Source: Obelidium mucronatum
Taxonomy: Eukaryota; Chytridiomycota; Chytridiomycetes; Chytridiales; Chytriomycetaceae
Length of the DNA: 64,000 nucleotides
NCBI GenBank assembly: GCA_025765595.1
Contig: JAIVFH010000004.1
Span: 620,001 to 684,000, forward strand
Direction: 5' to 3'
Part shown: piece after piece, positions 12,675 to 24,323 of the stretch
Layout: the number at the start of each line of letters is the position of its first letter
Position numbering within the stretch: the stretch's first letter is position 1
Notes under the pieces: generated by a model
Told to the model about the DNA's origin: nothing
What the model saw: the letters and a program-made list of their open reading frames with translations, nothing else
Databases searched by the model: none
Program-made: the position numbers and the translations under genes

Positions 12675-13664
12675 TCAAGCACTGTTTGTTGTCGTTTGCT
12701 CAAGAAAGCTGGTGAGGTCCCACTTTGGATAAACTGTTGCAACCTTAAAGAATAAAAGTTAAGTCATTAAAAAGATTGAAAAAGGGAGGGAAAACCCATT
12801 CTCATTTAAAAATGACTCCCGAACCTTTACATTTGCTGAAGCATTGGTCTTCTTGTCTTTGAGAGAGACTGGTTCACTCAATAGTTCCCGTACAAGAGTT
12901 ATTTGGGATACTAAACGCTCCAATGAAGTAGTTGACGGGAGATTCTGTTGAGCTGCCAAATGCCAAACAAATCAAAGAAGAATAAATAGAATAACGAAAC
13001 AGCGAGAGAGCAACTTTAGAATACCAGAAAGACGCGAAAGAGAACTATAAAAAACTGATGTTACCAAGAAGGAACCCATTCAAGTTGTTTGCGACTTCCT
13101 CCCGCCGCTGTTGTGACAGATAGTGAGCCACAGGCGATGAGTGCGGGTCTGCATAGGCAAGAAGAGGGACCAAATCCTGCAGAGAATCAAGGTACTTTTG
13201 GTCGAGAAGCGCGTACTGCGTCAGCTCTAGAAGAGAGAAGGCCGTCAGAAACCGCCACAACGCAAACACGGCGCCAAACCTTCCTCCGCAAAGCGAAGCG
13301 CGGCGCCCGCATCCCCGGCGCGCACCAGCTCGACAAACACCTGCGAATGCAGCAGAAACGCGGCGTCCGTCGCCTGTGTAACGCGCGCCGCCTGTGTAAC
13401 CTGGCCGCACGCGCCGGCGCCGACCGCCGCCAGCGCGCCGTCCAGCCGCCCGCGCAGCACCGCGTCCTTCAGCGACCGGCGCGCGCCCGCCGCCGCGTCG
13501 CCCATTTCCACGTCGCCGCCGTCGCCGCTCTCGGCCGCAAACGCCTCCAGCGTGGCTCCGAAGCAGCCGTGCGCGAGGTACTCGCGGATCAGCGCCCGCA
13601 GCACCAGCGATGAGTCATCCACGGGCGTCGAGGACGACGCGTCAAGCCCGGCATCGGAAATCAT
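12675..13664 (-). CDS. GID8: Gid8/TWA1-like subunit of the GID/CTLH E3 ubiquitin ligase
   Basis: Scaffold subunit of the GID/CTLH ubiquitin ligase, which in yeast degrades gluconeogenic enzymes. Exons: 13664-13280, 13226-13065, 12952-12825 and 12743-12675. Domains in order are LisH (LIREYLAHGCFGATLEAFA), CTLH (KDAVLRGRLDGALAAV and HSQVFVELVRAGDAGAAL) and CRA (LVPLLAYADPHSSPV, QRREEVANNLNGFLL), ending in VYPKWDLTSFLEQ, which matches the YPKM-DL end of animal GID8. There is no SPRY domain, which favours Gid8 over RanBP9/Gid1. The N-terminal part is GC-rich with low-complexity Gly/Ala/Asp. Its start faces GPCR 1 across 58 bp. Confidence 0.86.
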
Positions 13665-13722
13665 TTTTTTTTAATTTGTTTTTATTTACAAATAAATAAT
13701 ATTCTCTTTTCTGATTTGGCAC
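13665..13722. promoter_or_regulatory. Short divergent promoter: GID8 / class C GPCR 1
   Basis: A 58-bp AT-rich spacer between the two start codons. It leaves no room for an upstream signal-peptide exon of the receptor, which bears on its start site. Confidence 0.4.
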
Positions 13723-16700
13723 ATGAATATCACTCTCGCGTTTGTTTCAAACTACTGCTTCTTTCCCGAAGTAGTAGTCAACAGCGCGCTCGTGGAAAAC
13801 TACACAATCACGCCAGAGATCTCAACAAACCAAGTCGACTTGGCATCCGCAAATGTCTACTACAACGACATTGCCATGTTGGCGGCCGTTCAACTCATCA
13901 ACGAAAGCCAAGATATTCTTCCCGGCGTGATGGTGAATGTCAGACGGTTTACAGATTGTGGCGCGTACTTCCCGGGAGCTGTAGATGAATACAATGGATA
14001 TTCAGGGGGTTACGCGGGATCAATCATGAGTCAAGATATTGGAGTTGTGTATACGGATGTTCTTGGTGTCATTGGGAACGAGTATTCTACAACGGCAAGG
14101 TGATTCATACTTTTTGATAATCCAGATTTTGTCATTAACCATCCTCCCGCTCTTGACCAGAAATGCAGCAGGAGCCCTATCAAACTATAAAATACCGTAA
14201 GGCCTTGTCGATACTTGAAAAAATTTTCACTGACGTAGGAGATGATCAGATACTGCTCGTCAGGATCAAGTTCACCACGACTTTCCAATAAAGAAAAATA
14301 CCCGTATTTCTGGCGCCCCCTTCCTGCAAAAGGTTTTTTCTTCTTCCGACTCTTTTCTTTTTTTTTGTTTTTTGTCAGTGTTTCAATAAACCATTTCACT
14401 GAAAATGCAGGTCTTGGAAACCATATTTGCCAATTCCTCAAATCATGGAATGTCAATCGAGTAGCGCTCATTTTCGAGAACAATGATGATTTGGGTGTTC
14501 AATGTAAGTCAATGTATGTTTAAAAAAAATGCCTGTGGAATTAACCACTCTTTTTTTTTTTCTTATTCAACTTTTTCAACAGTTGGGAATGACATCAAAC
14601 AAGCCATCCTGAGCCACACCATGACCCTCTCCTCCCACGTTGGAATCCCTGGAACTTTTGATTCAACCAACGTCGAATACATTAAACTCCAAATTCTCCA
14701 AAGCGACTCCCGATACATTCTCCTCAGCGGACAAAACGCGTTCGTCAGCCAGTTATACTACGCGTTGGCTCGGTTGGGACTCGTGGGTCCCGAATACGTT
14801 TACATTAGTTATAATTCCCCGGTTTTGCTGGATAGTCAGGTGTCTGATTATGAGTTCAATGTGTATGATGCGATTCAAGGATTCATTCAATTTCAACAAA
14901 TGCCGCCTCGATTGGATACAGCTATTTTCTCTGAGTTTTATAATCGGGTGTTGGAGATTGCTGGGGTTTCGTCTGATATCCTGAGGTTTTTTTAAAGAAA
15001 AAATAGTTTTTTTTTTTTTTTTTTTTTTTGCATCCCTCCCCCCTCCTTTTTTCTTCTTGTATTTATCGGTTTATTCCCAGTGCCGCAACGTTAATAGATA
15101 ACACAAATATTGGAGCAAGCCCCGCTTTTGATTGCGTATATGTCATGTTGAAGGGATTCGATAACTTGTTAAAGAAGGGAAACTATACGATTGAGATGTT
15201 GGCTGATAGACAGTTGCAAGAGCACTTAAATTACACATTGTTTCAAAATGTTGGATTTTCTGGGTTAGATGCTGATCCAGTCGAGTTTAACCAATATGGC
15301 GATTTACTTGTGTGAGTTGTGTGTCAGTGTTGCTGGGAGCATGGGTTTGATGACCTAAACGCCTACGATTTATTTTTTAATACAGATCATATCAAGTTTC
15401 TTACTTTAATGGAGATTATTATAACATGACAGGTTTGGGAAAAAAAGATTGGTTGCTTTGGTTTTTTTTTTATTTTGCATTTTTTTTTCTTTGTAGATTT
15501 CGGTTTTACAAATGCTAATGCAACCGCGTTCACTCAATTAAATAATACAGTTGTATTCTATGGAGGTAATTTGATTTCTCTGCGTACAAATGGCTTGGAT
15601 TTAAAAAAAATCATTTTCAAGGGGCAACCACTCCTCCAATGGATGGTCCCTTACTACAATCCAGATCAATCTACTCACTAAAAACAGAGCAACCCGGAAC
15701 TTTAATCGCATTAGGCACCACTGGATCCATTCTGAGTATGATGGCCCTCTTGTTTGTGTTTGCTTTCAGAAAGAACCAAGAAATCAAAAGTCTAGGTATT
15801 GACTATACATCCATATCCATCTTTGGAACTTTGATTTCATTCTCGTCAATGTTCAATGAGCTATTGTTCCCGATTTCTCCATTCCATTGTCATTCTCGCG
15901 TTTGGATTCTGTTGATGGGATATTGCGTCACGCTCACGCCGTTGCTGATCAAGAATTTGTATGTTTGGATCATATTTTCGGCGACAGAAGATTTACCGAT
16001 ATCTGCAATTGCTTTGCGGTTGTATGCTTTGAATGCACTTGCTATATGCATAGAGGTTGGCTTGTTGATCGCATGGTCATTCACAACAAGGCAATCATTG
16101 ATTCGGATAAACACTACTGGAAGCAAATATGATGTTTTGATTTGTCAATCTGTATTAACAGTGGGAGGACACAGCAACAGCAGCAAAAGCAACAGCACTA
16201 TAGTCACATTGCTCTATGCATATAATTTGCTGTTAATCTGCAGTTGTATACCTCTCATTTCAATGACGCGCAATATCCACTCAAGATATAATGAATCAAC
16301 AGTCTTGCTGTGTCTGTTGCTCTTGTTTGTGTTGACGTTTGCTGTCCTTGTGACGTTGCCAATGAATTCAGATCACTTGAATGATTTACGACGTTGCGTC
16401 TGTGTATGGGTGTTGGCCGTTTTGGTGCTCTCCTTGGTGGTTGGGTCTCGAGTCGTGAATCTACGGAATGAGCTTGTCGATACCAAGAATCTTGCGAATA
16501 TAAGGTGGTCTATTACAGTTGGAAGACGGAGCATTTCTGGAAACCAATCGGAACGAAACAGCAAGATACGAAGAGATAGCAGTTCACAAAGACAGAGTGT
16601 CGGTCAAAGAGAAAGCAAATCAGGACCGAACCATGGAAGGAAAATTGAGGGTAAGAAATTGAAAGTCCTGATTTCTTTTTAACAAACACTGGTAAATGAA

Positions 16701-17172
16701 CGCATAAATAGTCGTACCTGAAATTCTGCCGAATCGCACACAGTCTGTATATTGCCAAAGCGCTGATCAAAGCTATGAATTCAAGCGAATGGCAAGTTTT
16801 TCAGAAAGAACGTATTTTCCGGCGCGATTTTTAATTCCCAAAATGTAGAAAGACGTGCTCCTATTCAAATTCAAGTTACAGCAAAAGTCATTTTTCTGGT
16901 CAGCTTGGATAACGAGTCCTCTATATGTCCACTCAATCAAGAAGAAGCAATGGTTTTCATTCCATCATGAGCGACAGGGACACATCCTCATCTTTCCAGT
17001 TACTTGTGACACGCAATTCACGCAGTTAGAACGCAAAGGCGGAAACGTCATTGTGAGCATTGCCAATAGATCTCTGGGGTACAGAGTCGACGTGCAGTTT
17101 GAAAGTGAGGTAGAAGCCGCTGCCTTCCTTGTTGAAATTCAGACCGTGTTTGAACGAAGGGGCCAAAAATAA
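13723..17172 (+). CDS. Class C (GABA-B-like) GPCR 1 with C-terminal PH-like tail
   Basis: Predicted ligand-sensing seven-helix receptor coupling to heterotrimeric G proteins. Eleven exons: 13723-14099, 14161-14196, 14250-14332, 14411-14503, 14583-14985, 15081-15311, 15386-15432, 15497-15565, 15622-16650, 16712-16791 and 16849-17172. The ectodomain is a periplasmic-binding-protein-like (ANF receptor) module with RRFTDCG, IGNEYSTTAR and YCSSGSSSPRLSNKEKYPYF. The seven-TM region begins near LIALGTTGSIL and contains LLIKNLYVWIIF and LVVGSRVV. After a basic linker, a ~100-aa beta-rich segment (KKKQWFSFHHE to EAAAFLVEIQTVF) resembles a PH domain. The intron at 16792 has a GC donor. No signal peptide is visible at the ATG, unlike GPCR 2. 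All frames are intact, in contrast to the other two paralogues. The ligand is unknown. Confidence 0.85.
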
Positions 17173-17180
17173 AAAGCGCA

Positions 17181-17722
17181 ATGTCCGAAAGCATCACGAG
17201 CGAGGTAAGCCGCCGCCGCCCGCGTGCCCGATCGTGCCTCACCCCCGCGCGCAGACCGCCGCCGATCTCTTTGCCGCGTTTGCGGCCGGCCGCCGCGCCC
17301 GAGCGCCGCCGGCGCCGCCGCGCGTTGTGCGCACGCGGCGGCTCAGCCGCTCACGATCGGCGGCGCTGCTGTCTGCGGCGGCGGCGGGCGGCGGCGTGGC
17401 GCTGCTGCACTGCGACTTTTCGCTGGCGCTGGGCGCGCTGCCGCTGGCGCCGGCCGCGCGCGTGTGGGCGCCCGCCACGCTGGCCGAAGTCGCCGCCGTC
17501 TGCGTCGCGCTGGGCGCCGAGGCCGCCGCAAGTGCGGCGCGCGCAAACTATGCCGGCGCGCCGAGTCCGAGTCAGCCGCTGGTCGTCGTCATTGCCGCCG
17601 CCCAGTTTGAACTCAAGTCCGCCGGCAAAAACAAGCTGTCGACGAACGAGGCGGTCGCGATTGCCGTCGAGAACTTGCAGGCATGGGACGTCGACGCGCT
17701 GGTCGTGGAGATTGTCGAATAA
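17181..17722 (+). CDS. Unrecognised GC-rich Ala/Arg-rich protein
   Basis: Two exons, 17181-17204 and 17255-17722, join MSESITSE to a ~156-residue acidic-ended protein. The body is very Ala-rich with an Arg-rich patch (VVRTRRLSRSRS) and ends in a helix-strand-like segment, AVAIAVENLQAWDVDALVVEIVE, cut short here to its key residues W and VVEIV. GC content is far above the flanks, as in other 5' exons of this window. It follows GPCR 1 by 8 bp on the same strand. No family was recognised; the intron is supported by GTAAGC and CAG borders and by an open frame throughout. Confidence 0.55.
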
Positions 17723-17748
17723 ACTTAAACTTAATAATATCTTTGTAA

Positions 17749-18987
17749 ATGCTGCAGTATCTAACGTCGTTTCTCGCCAACATCAACGTGTGGTATCTGG
17801 CGCTTCTCACGTGGCTCAATCAGGTGCGCCCAAACTCATGTCTCGAGACAAAACCATTGCCGGTCTGAGTCCTGACATCTGTTATAGACGTTCTTTTGTT
17901 CCACACCCTTCTGCTCATCACGCTACGGAAAGTTTGTCCACCAACTGGTTGTTATAGGTTCTTTCTTTTATAATTATAACATTGTCTATGTGTCAAAGCC
18001 TGGCGCTAAAAACTTCTTCTGCAGGAGATGACTTTGCGTACGGGTCCGGTGATGTGCAACGGCTTGGATCGCCACCAGGCCTCGCCAAACACCTCTGCAA
18101 TAAAATAATGAAGGAGCGTAAGGTAAAGCATGTCTGGGAATTCTTCAACTGTGGCATTGTGGGCTCCACTTCGCGCGACTGGTATTTTTCATCTGTTTTT
18201 GACATCATCCCCCAAGCTGACGAATTCACTCGAATCACTCCAGGCTTCCGCGTTCTCAATTGGTACGATCGTGTTATTATATAGAGATATCGTCGAAAAA
18301 AGCTGAACGATTGGCGTCAAATATAAGACAAAGGATGCAGTGTCCAAAGGCTACTTTGACAAAGTCTTTTCAAATAAGCGCACCGAGAAAGCCGAAATAG
18401 TGATCATAATGGTTGGATTCAATGACGCGAGGTAAAGGAAGAAAGACAAGATTGGTCGAGAATTGTGCTTTTAAAAACGCGAAACGTTAGAACCAACGAA
18501 TCCATCTCGCCCGAAGAAACTATCCAAAATATTACATCAATCTGTCGCGTGCTTCGTAATCTCGGAAAAGACGTATACTTGTGCACAATTTGCACATATG
18601 GTGACGCAAAACATCTTTCTGCCAGCCACATTGAAGGAAATCTTCGAAGAAACGAAGGCATCTTGTCATTTTTGAAAGAGTTTAGCAGTGTTTTTTTTGA
18701 AATGAGTGAGAAATTACTGAAATTTTCTGTCACAGCAATAAGGAGGGTGTTATTCCGGGTCCCCGCTTAGATGCTGAATCATATGAATTCAAAAGCAACG
18801 AGTTCTTCCATTCAGACGGTATCCATATGAGCCACAAGGTGAAGCATTTTTTTCAAAATTTCAGTGCGAAATTGAAAAGTTTTACATCCAGGCTTATGTG
18901 AAACTCTCCAAAGACGTTAGTGATATGCTTATTACAAATCTGATCAAGAGAGAGTTTGATGTGATGAAGTCCCTGCTGGGCTATTGA
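17749..18987 (+). CDS. SGNH/GDSL-type hydrolase, membrane-anchored
   Basis: Predicted esterase or lipase of the SGNH superfamily. Exons: 17749-17823, 17888-17957, 18025-18181, 18244-18262, 18328-18431, 18491-18689, 18743-18838 and 18892-18987. The N-terminus is hydrophobic (NVWYLALLTWL), a likely signal anchor. Block I is IGDDFAYGSG, so the usual nucleophile position of GDSL is not a plain Ser match and needs alignment; block II is CGIVGSTSRDW; block III is GFNDAR; block V is DGIHMSHKAY with the D-x-x-H pair. A 19-bp microexon (18244-18262) is needed to keep frame. The 18690-18742 intron border is the least certain. It starts 26 bp after the preceding gene. Confidence 0.72.
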
Positions 18988-19046
18988 GACTGTAATAAAT
19001 AGCATGCATTTATTCTCATTATTACTTATTTTTATATCAACTCGGG

Positions 19047-20513
19047 TCAAACTGCACGAGCCAGTTTTGTTCGCACCTCCCAGACAACATCCCGTCGTGA
19101 CTTCTCTGAAGGTATCACTGGGAGGGACAACATTTCAAAAGATCTTTTTTTAGCAAACTGAACGAAAGGACAAAAAAAAAAATAGACAAAATCAGTTTAC
19201 CATAACTGGGTCGCTTCGCAGCCAGGTTATGGCGCGGCTTGATGCTTGAAGGATTGAGTCCAACATCTGGCTGGAATACTGGATGGTCGCGTGAGAGCGT
19301 CGGTTTCGGTTTGGCAGTTCGTCGTGCCAAAAATTCGTCTTTTTTCCAACGTTGTTGATGCGCGTGGAATTTGGCCACCGGGGTCGGACTTTTTTCGAGA
19401 GGCAGGTGGCGCAGTTCGGATAACTTTTTTTTTGTTTGTTTGTTTTCATTTTAGCAAAAGCGGTTATCCTGACAAACATTCATGCTTACATCCAAAAGTT
19501 TTTGATGGTGGGAGATAGGATGACACCTCTGAATAGGTTGAAATGACATCAGTGTCCTGGTATGCTTTAAATTTAGTGCCATAAAAACACTAGCTGCAAC
19601 AAACTCACATCAACAAACGAGTCATATATTACTGGCTGGCGTTTTGCTGCAGTGTATTTGGCACTTTGAGGTTTCTCCTTCCGAAGTAGAAACGCTTCGT
19701 TTTCGGCACGAACTTCATTCAGCGTCTTGTTGCTATTGAGAACACTTTTTCGCTGCGAAATAATTCGATTCTGCATGGCAGCCAAGTCCAAATTCGCAAG
19801 GCGTTGAATGATACTGAGTGGTTGTTGATTTGGCTCTGCATCATGAACTGTAGGATCTGTCAAAAGGGGCAGTCAGACAAGAATCCACATTCGTTAACAA
19901 AAAAAGGCCAACCAGGTCTTTTCTCGGGTCTGATTGTTGAGGGTTCGGCATTAAGGCTGTAATCAAATTGACTTTCATCGCATTCAGCTTCACTGCGTGA
20001 AAAGCTCCATGGATCTGGCACTTGAGGTCTAGAATAATGTGACGGCTCTGACCAACAATATCAGTTCCTTGATTAAGTCACGGGTGTGGCGCTCAACTTC
20101 CTCTCACCTTCTGCCTCCTCAATCTTTGCTGGAGAGTCACCAGTATTCCTCGATCTTCGGTTCGACAGAGAGCCAATAAAAGCAGACAGAGAGTCTTCGT
20201 GCTCAACAGATACATTGTAGTCTTGGAAGCCATCATATTCATCACCCAAACTCTCTTCCAGTCCACTCAAATCAAAAGAACCTTCGTCTTCACTTGGCCT
20301 TATTTTATCAGCGTTTCGGATGCCATCCAAATGATCATTTACAAGAAGCGCGTCGTAGTCGTGGCTGTGACTGAAGGTTGTCTCCAAGTTGTCGTCCGCA
20401 TTGAGTTCTTCTACGCATTCGCGGATAAACGACTCTGAAACTAAAGAGTTTGTGCTCGTGTCCAGATATCCTAATGCGCGGAGGTGTTCAAGAACAGTGT
20501 CCTTGGTGGCCAT
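19047..20513 (-). CDS. HYLS1: HYLS1 homologue (centriole/basal body protein)
   Basis: HYLS1 is a centriolar protein needed for cilium assembly in animals. Six exons: 20513-20108, 20047-19913, 19856-19609, 19528-19490, 19423-19201 and 19117-19047. The acidic N-terminal half starts MATKDTVLEHLRALGYL. The diagnostic C-terminal HYLS-1 box is present: SPTPVAKFHAHQQRWKK, then RDVVWEVRTKLARAV at the end, corresponding to the D/P-V-A-K-F-x-x-x-x-x-x-W and L-R-W-x-[IV]-R positions of the family. Phases agree across all junctions. Fungi without flagella lack this gene, so it is strong evidence for a zoosporic organism. Confidence 0.78.
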
Positions 20514-20522
20514 AATATTGTC

Positions 20523-23500
20523 TTATTTTTTATTTCTAATTTTTTTTCTTTCTATTCCTTCACCAACAGCTTTCATTGCTTCACTGAATGACGCAACAAA
20601 CTCTGAAACATCTTTTTTCGATCCAAACTCGATTGTTAATTTCTCTTTTCGGGGGCTACACTCAATGGCGGAAATGTTTACACGTAATTCCACAGTTTTC
20701 AGGGAAGGCAGTCACTTGATATGTAGAATGCAAACATCCGGTCCAACGAAGTCAATGAAATCCAAATTCCTCTTCCTTTAATTTTCTGGAGGAAAATGGC
20801 TGATTTGATCCATTTTTCACTTGCATGTGATTTTCGTGTGTACTGACACACAAACGACTTGGCTGTTTCCTGGAAACAACGCCAAAAAAAAAGAGAGAGA
20901 AAGAGGAGGAGGGGAATCAATTTCAGAAGAAAAAGAAGGTAATTGGGGGGGTTTTTCGCACCGTTATTATTTGCTTGTACATGAAACCGCCTCCATCTAC
21001 AGAATAGTTATCGGATACAGACGACCGGCGGCGATGGTGATCATTTTCTTTTCCAGCATTGGAAGGTCCAGGCAATGTTCTCGCTACGGAAGCCCGCAAG
21101 GGTATACTTTGTTTACGTATTTTGCCACTGTTTGTTTCGAAACCATGTGTCCCCCGCCTACCATTCGCCGAAAGCACCAGCTTGGGAAAACTGAGTCTAC
21201 TCATATGCAATTTAGACTCGGTATAGATTTCCAGAATTTTAGGCCCCATGACTGCCATCAATATGGACGTGATTAGAATCCACAAACAGAGACACGTCTT
21301 CAATCCAGAATCCAAATCATCCAATGAAAAGGCACGGATTCCTTCAATGAGGCCGAAAAATACGAGAATAAGGAGTCCAAGAAGACTCAGGATTGATGAT
21401 TCATTTAGTTCCCCCATGTTGACGTGTTTGAGGTTGTAGATGACAGGCCATAAAGAGAGAAAAACAAGGCCATTGTAAATATAGAGTGCTGCTGTCATGG
21501 CTTGAAACGGATCCATTGATTCCTACATCTTGACATATATAAGTGGTATATGTTGGCGTGAAGATCTGAGACGCCTTTACTTCAACCCGTTGCGCCCAAA
21601 GTATAAGAAGCACCTGTTGGACAACAGAAAGCAAAAATCGATATACAAGAAGAAGAAAGGATCAAAAAAAAAAGATAATGTAAACACTCACACAATCAAT
21701 TCCAATAACCAGAACCCGTAGCGCATAAAACCGACTACGCATTCTAACGCCAGCATCCTTCGTCAACTCATACTGTATCCCAAACAAAGCAATCATGTAC
21801 GCATTTTTGACAACCAAAGGCGTAATAACGAAAATATAACCAAGAGTGATTGCAACGATTCTACCAATGCATGTGTATGTCGAGCTTTGATTCAAGTAAA
21901 AAATCAAACTCCCATAAGAAAATGTGAATCCCAGTAATATGAGTAGAACATCCATCAATATGGCTCGCTTCACGACTTTTCTTTTTCGAAAATACACGAC
22001 AAAGACAAATGCCGCCATGCATATGGATAATCCAGTGATTGCCAAGCCAAGAATAATTTGTCCATTTGACGTGTTGAGTGTATCCACTCGCTTTGGGATG
22101 GATTTGAACCCGTCCGAAGGTATGGCAGAGCTATTTCCAGCAAAAATTGGGTTCTTTATCGGACTTGGGATAAACTGCGTTCCATCCTTTGAAGTGCTCC
22201 CAAAATCTAAGGACGAATCGTGTAAAGAAAAAGTAGAATACATACCATCGATGCACAAACCTATGACATTCATAGAGTCGCCTGTGAATATCTGAGTTGC
22301 ATACCCACTGATAATCAAGAATTTTTTTTCAGAGAAACTCGACCAACTGAAAGAAAAACGTTTACACTTCTAAATCGCCATTTTCTGTTAGAGTTGCTGG
22401 GTTTGCACTAATTCCAGCATACGACAAGTTTCGAAACAGTTTGAAATTCATCAAATCTTGCAAGCCCCGTGCAGCCAAGCGTTCTGCTGAAAAGGTTGGG
22501 TTTTCTTTCAAAAGCTGCACCCAATTTCATTATTTTAGGGGATCAATTTTTTTTTCAAGCATTCTTCCAATTCACCTTTTCAAATCCAGAAAGCATCATC
22601 ATGACACAGTCGTACGAAGCGCCAGTTCCATGAGAATAACTGAGTGACCAAGGAGTTTTATAAAAACTTAAATGGTTAAACTGCCTCGCAACACACCTGA
22701 ACCATGTGTTGGAAAGCGAATTAAGAGTATCGTAGAACTGCTGAACGTAAGGAACAGTTCGGGGTACAGATGTTGGAGTGAACTTTACCACCCCTTGAAT
22801 GTACTTGTAATAATCTGACCCGTACACTTCGGGAGTACTTCAAAAATCAAGCGACGATAATAAACAATTGAAGCTATAACTCGAACATACTTTCAATGGG
22901 ATTTCCGTAATACGGTTTGGGTGAATTATCTGTCATCCAAACGTAATTTGAGCCCCAGATTCCGAGTTTGCCAACATTGTATAGAACTGGCGCAATGAAC
23001 GATCCTTGGCCGCATACAAATATATAACTAAGTTTGAAAATAATAAGCTCACGTGAAAATACTTGGAACAAGTGTAATGTAACGGTACCGTGCATTGGAT
23101 TGCGTCAACATATTGTACACATAGTTATAAGAAAACGTGTTCAGTTTTGAACTCAATCGGATAACAGATATTATAATGATTCCGTGGGTTTGTAGTGCTT
23201 TTACAAGATCTTTTGCAGCTATTCGGAAAGCTTAGAAGACCACATCAAAAAAAAAAAAATTAAATAATAATAATAATCGTACATCCAAGACCCTGCTCGT
23301 CGTCTTTTTGAATTATGAGGGCGATTCTGCTCACTTTCCATGCTTTCAAGAGTTGATACACATGCGCGCCAATTCCTTTTTTTCTTATCTTGATGAGCTA
23401 TAGCAATGTAACGCAACTGAACTAACCCACTCCAGGCAATGGTCGCCAAAAGTATGGATTCTTATTCTTATCACTAAATCCTGGGGCGCTTGAAGCGCTG

Positions 23501-24089
23501 GAGCAGTATGGAATCTTGATTCGACTTAATCAGATGGATCAAAATAAAAAAAATAAAAAAAATGTAACCTGATAGTACGATAATGCCTGTGACGGGCCTC
23601 TGCATTCAAAAAAGAGAATAAGAAAAACCTCTGTCAGCGCGACCATTTTCCTTCGATCCAACAATTGACATACCGAGCCGTCGTGGAATATTCATCTGCA
23701 ACTACTGCAACGACGTCCTTGTGTTTATCCCATATATCTTGAACCATAATGCTACTCGCCCAGCCCCCTGAGTTTCCACTAAACTGTTCGACTGCCGGAT
23801 ACCATTTGTTTCCACAGTCTGAAAAGCGCTTGATATTCACCCACAAGCTCATATCCGATCTACTGTTGATCGCGTTTACAGCGGCCAAGAACGCAATATC
23901 ATTGAAGTAAACGTATCCCGAAAGGCCATAAGCGTCAATGGTGTTGGTAAAAGTTGTGTTGTAATCCAGAACTAGCGATCCAATATAACTCAAGTTCTGA
24001 ATCGAGCAGTAGTTGCTCACGATACCAAGGGTGATGTTGATTTTCGCGGAAACCGTGCAGCTGAATAGAATCGCTGCTGCTATGAACAT
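20523..24089 (-). CDS. Class C GPCR 2 (paralogue; two frame breaks, possibly degenerate)
   Basis: The same architecture as GPCR 1 on the opposite strand. The ATG at 24089 opens a clear signal peptide (MFIAAAILFSCTVSA) before the ANF-like ectodomain (NITLGIVSNYC, IKRFSDCG, DEYSTTAR, IPYCSSASSAPGFSDKNK). Further exons reach VCGQGSFIAPVLYNVGKLG, SYDCVMMMLSGFEK and the seven-TM region (IILGLAITGLSI onward). Frame is lost by one base near 21513-21517, between the ICQDV loop and TM5, and again near 20705-20715 inside the PH-like tail (WIKSAIFLQKIKGRG to IEFGSKKDVSEFVASF). No canonical GT-AG intron repairs either site. It lies 235 bp downstream of the RGS gene on the same strand. Confidence 0.68.
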
Positions 24090-24323
24090 GTACAAGATCA
24101 AAGAAATCTGGGGAGTGATTGTCGGATTTTTCAAGATCCTCTCTCATGCTTTACAGATTATTCCCAGACTTCAATAAAGCCTTCCTTCATTCATCACTGT
24201 CTTATATCACACAAGAAAAGAAAACAAAAAGAAAAGGACAAAAAAAAATAGAACACAATAGAGAGAAAACCGGAAAGGGGAAAATAGAGCTATACATTGG
24301 TACAACAAATTTTTACAAACCCC

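Noticed and set aside
17181..17957. Arg-rich ORF in another frame over 17181-17957
   Set aside because: Typical out-of-frame product of GC-rich coding sequence.
24087..24147. Earlier start for GPCR 2 at 24134 or 24147
   Set aside because: 24134 is TTG with an in-frame stop just upstream and 24147 is in another frame; ATG 24089 gives a textbook signal peptide.
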